Origin: Chitinophaga barathri | Lineage (GTDB): Bacteria > Bacteroidota > Bacteroidia > Chitinophagales > Chitinophagaceae | Assembly (NCBI RefSeq): GCF_003807585.1 | Contig: NZ_RMBX01000019.1 | Coordinates: 1 to 64,000, forward strand | DNA: 64,000 nt | Reading direction: 5' to 3' | In this document: positions 62,164-64,000 of the stretch, one piece after another | Layout of the letters: the number at the start of each line of letters is the position of its first letter | Numbering within the stretch: position 1 is the stretch's first letter | Made by a program: the position numbers and the translations under genes | Notes under the pieces: generated by a model | Database searches by the model: none | What the model saw: only the letters and a program-made list of their open reading frames with translations | What the model was told of the DNA's origin: nothing

Positions 62164-62274
62164 TCAGGGATACTTCCATAGCGCAATCACCTCTTTCGCG
62201 CATGCCGATACTTCGTGCCAGCGTCCGTCCGTTATAATGGCGGCATCATCGCGATAGCTCAAGAATGTCATCAT
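62164..62274 (-). CDS. Possible 36-residue protein
   Basis: A 36-codon frame starting MMTFLSYRDDAAI and ending ALWKYP has protein-like composition (GRWHEVSACAKEV) and begins 40 bp after the methyltransferase stop. It has two ATGs in tandem at 62274 and 62271 and AGGAATATCT upstream. It may be a small conserved gene or the decayed 3' part of a larger one; an overlapping frame opens with MHEQIIRNIYDDILELS and then stops. No function is known. Confidence 0.3.
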   Translation of the reverse strand: MMTFLSYRDDAAIITDGRWHEVSACAKEVIALWKYP

Positions 62275-62313
62275 AGATATTCCTGATGATCTGTTCGTGC
62301 ATATGAAAGAAAA

Positions 62314-63108
62314 TTAAAACTTCAGCTCAAACGCCTGTTTCTCCTTAAAATCAGGGCTCACAAACACCAGCCCGATAAAAAACAGGTCGATGGAAGTGGT
62401 CACGGCGGGATGTGTCTTGATCGTTTCCCAGGCGCGCTCCATGCCTTCCGTCCAGTGCACATCATCAAAGATGAGGAGCGACGATGGTTTCAGGTGCGGG
62501 AGGCATTCCAGGAAATACTGCACGGTGGGCTCTTCGCGGTGATTGCCGTCTATGTACACGATATCGGGGGCGGGGATCTCCTTCAATACTTTGGACAGCT
62601 CCGTGTCGAAGTTGCCCACATACTGGTGAATTTTATGCTGAAGCCCAAGGGATTGGAAATTTTTGGAGGCGCGCGCCGCAATGTTCGGGCAGCCTTCGAT
62701 GGTATGAACGTCCGCGCCGGCTGAGGCCATATAAGCCGTGGAAAGGCCCATGGACGTGCCCAGCTCCAGTACGGTGGAGGCATGTAAATATTGCACCAGC
62801 CGGTAGAAGAGCTGTCCGAATTTCGGCGGTTTGGCGGCATGACGCACAATATCTTTCACCTTGCGGGTATTGGTGGCGCCCATCAGTGAGCCCGCACCCA
62901 GGTCTGTCACGTTCAGCACCTCCGTGCTTTTCAGCAGCTCCGCCCGCAACGATTCCATCGGGGCGTAGGCGGGGAGGAATTTCTTTTTATTCAGTACATC
63001 ATCCACCAACGAATAAACGAAGGGAGAATGCACGCTGTGCCGGTTGCCCGATGAAAAATAATAACGGATATACTTTTTTGCCAATTCCGCCTGGTGCCTT
63101 ACACTCAC
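62314..63108 (-). CDS. Class I SAM-dependent methyltransferase
   Basis: The 264-residue protein has a helical N-terminus with HSVHSPFVYSLVDDVL, then the SAM-binding fold. Visible parts are STVLELGTSMGLSTAYMA (motif I, about 113-130), VHTIEGCPNIAARAS (motif II acid), PDIVYIDGNHREEP (about 180-193) and LIFDDVHWTEGME. The IDGNH and FDDVH pairs resemble metal-dependent O-methyltransferases. The start codon is GTG at 63108, only three bases after the glycosyltransferase stop codon, so the two are coupled. Its substrate is unknown; modification of a surface sugar or lipid is suggested by the neighbour. Confidence 0.85.
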   Translation of the reverse strand: MSVRHQAELAKKYIRYYFSSGNRHSVHSPFVYSLVDDVLNKKKFLPAYAPMESLRAELLKSTEVLNVTDLGAGSLMGATNTRKVKDIVRHAAKPPKFGQLFYRLVQYLHASTVLELGTSMGLSTAYMASAGADVHTIEGCPNIAARASKNFQSLGLQHKIHQYVGNFDTELSKVLKEIPAPDIVYIDGNHREEPTVQYFLECLPHLKPSSLLIFDDVHWTEGMERAWETIKTHPAVTTSIDLFFIGLVFVSPDFKEKQAFELKF

Positions 63109-63111
63109 TAT

Positions 63112-63849
63112 TTAATAAATTTTAGCCTTTATCAATCCCCATTTATGCATGCGATGCTGTATGGACACCCGGAGCACGCCGAGGCCGTACTTGCTGCTTC
63201 GCGCAAAATTAATACTGGAAGCCTCTTCGAAATACTTAGTAGGGCAGGTCACTTCCGCGATCTCATACCCTTTCATAAACACCTGGCTGATCATTTCATT
63301 GTCGAATATAAAATCATCGTTGTTTGCCATAAAATTGATGTCCCTGAGCACCTCCGCTGAAAATGCGCGGTAACCGGTATGGTATTCGCTCAGCTTCTGC
63401 CCTGTCAGGATGTTCTGAAACAAGGTGAGCATACGGTTGAAGATGTATTTGTACATCGGCATCCCGCCTCTCAGCGCCCCGTTCCCCAGGATCCTGGAGC
63501 CGAACACCACGGGGTACACCCCGTTTGCAATAATACTGCACATCGGCGTGATCAGCAACGGCGTATACTGGTAATCAGGATGTACCATGATCACGATATC
63601 CGCGCCCAGCTCCAGCGCCTTGTTGTAACAGGATTTCTGATTGCCGCCGTACCCCTTGTTTGCATCGTGGCGCACAATATGACGGATACCGAGCCTGCGG
63701 CCCACTTCCACCGTATCATCCTTGCTGCAATCATCCACGAGCACCACTTCATCCACGACATCCACAGGTATTTCCAAATAGGTTTTTTCCAGCGTCAAAG
63801 CTGCGTTGTAGGCAGGTAGTACCACTACTACCTTTTTGTTATTCAGCAT
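63112..63849 (-). CDS. Family 2 glycosyltransferase
   Basis: The 245-residue protein is a GT-A, family 2 enzyme. The N-terminus KKVVVVLPAYNAALTLEKT holds the nucleotide-binding strand. EVVLVDDCSKDDT and VRHDANKGYGGNQK follow, the latter as in dolichol- or undecaprenyl-phosphate sugar transferases. VIMVHPDYQYTP carries the DxD-equivalent acid. There is no C-terminal membrane helix. I start at the ATG at 63849: the longer frame from 63903 would cover a -7 box at 63872-63879. It is the first gene of a pair with the methyltransferase. The sugar donor and acceptor are unknown. Confidence 0.9.
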   Translation of the reverse strand: MLNNKKVVVVLPAYNAALTLEKTYLEIPVDVVDEVVLVDDCSKDDTVEVGRRLGIRHIVRHDANKGYGGNQKSCYNKALELGADIVIMVHPDYQYTPLLITPMCSIIANGVYPVVFGSRILGNGALRGGMPMYKYIFNRMLTLFQNILTGQKLSEYHTGYRAFSAEVLRDINFMANNDDFIFDNEMISQVFMKGYEIAEVTCPTKYFEEASSINFARSSKYGLGVLRVSIQHRMHKWGLIKAKIY

Positions 63850-63871
63850 GAATATAGGGTCGTTTGAGGGG

Positions 63872-63879
63872 CAAAGGTA
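63872..63879 (-). promoter_or_regulatory. -7 box of the glycosyltransferase operon
   Basis: On the minus strand TACCTTTG matches TAnnTTTG exactly. Initiation near 63865 would leave a leader of about 16 bases before the ATG at 63849. This supports the short form of the protein. A matching TTG -33 box is not clear. Confidence 0.5.
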
Positions 63880-63917
63880 TAAAAATACTCCTAATACGTT
63901 CATCGCTTTTACAAGCC

Positions 63918-63952
63918 TTTGGGTTATGCAGTAGATAAAAATGTTATCTTTG
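63918..63952 (+). promoter_or_regulatory. Outward promoter at the right edge
   Basis: TTTG (63918-63921), a 23-base spacer and TATCTTTG (63945-63952) fit the Bacteroidota pattern at the long end of the spacer range. It would serve a gene starting beyond the window; none begins in the last 48 bases. Confidence 0.45.
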
Positions 63953-64000
63953 TCACTTGGGATTTTTTTGGCATTATATTTTCTTTAAGGTTTTCTTAAC

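Noticed and set aside
61907..62257. Plus-strand frame of 116 codons before the large operon
   Set aside because: No family resemblance, no promoter box, and it overlaps the better micro-ORF on the other strand.

Overview
The window looks like chromosome of a Chitinophaga-like member of the Bacteroidota. The reasons are promoters of the TTG/TAnnTTTG type, A-rich leaders instead of Shine-Dalgarno sites, ExbBD, LysM/DPBB and DUF4142 lipoproteins, and very large secreted Rhs-type proteins. Genus and species are inference; no rRNA or other decisive marker is present. No transposase, integrase, CRISPR array or phage structural module was seen.

Layout. 1-0.4 kb: non-coding DNA with two kinds of tandem repeat (31 bp and 11 bp periods) and tRNA-Gly(GCC). 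0.6-20.3 kb: housekeeping genes: a secreted lipoprotein, yigZ, ribD, prmC, exbBD, pepT, a SlyD-like isomerase, a NamZ-like muramidase, fmt, a molybdenum hydroxylase pair (iorAB-like), a LysM/DPBB wall protein, an rRNA methyltransferase and a three-gene proton-translocating transhydrogenase. 20.3-27.8 kb: a heme cluster, hemH divergent from hemA-C-D-E-F-B-L, covering every step from glutamyl-tRNA to protoheme except protoporphyrinogen oxidase. 28-30.5 kb: a secreted esterase, an unknown secreted protein, a DUF4142 lipoprotein and, just after it, a well-conserved TPP riboswitch plus terminator with no thiamin gene behind it.

30.6-61.9 kb: a 31 kb block of minus-strand genes, nearly all encoding exported proteins. 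It falls into two probable operons. The first in transcription order (61.9 to 39.4 kb) runs: outer-membrane barrel, fibronectin-like protein, a 1877-residue SpvB-like protein with a PA14 domain, a small lipocalin-sized protein, a 1156-residue adhesin-like protein, a LolA-sized protein, a 2815-residue Rhs protein, and a 65-residue two-helix membrane protein in the position of an immunity gene. Spacings are 0-22 bp and a terminator follows. The second (39.1 to 30.6 kb) encodes a carbohydrate-binding-like protein and two fibre proteins that share an N-terminal module; one carries an S74-type intramolecular chaperone, the other YadA-like head repeats. I read this block as a candidate cell-surface Rhs toxin or adhesin system with its own export, assembly and fibre parts. 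That is inference from architecture and gene order; no activity is proven by the sequence.

62.2-64 kb: a glycosyltransferase/methyltransferase operon, a possible micro-ORF, and an outward promoter at the right edge.
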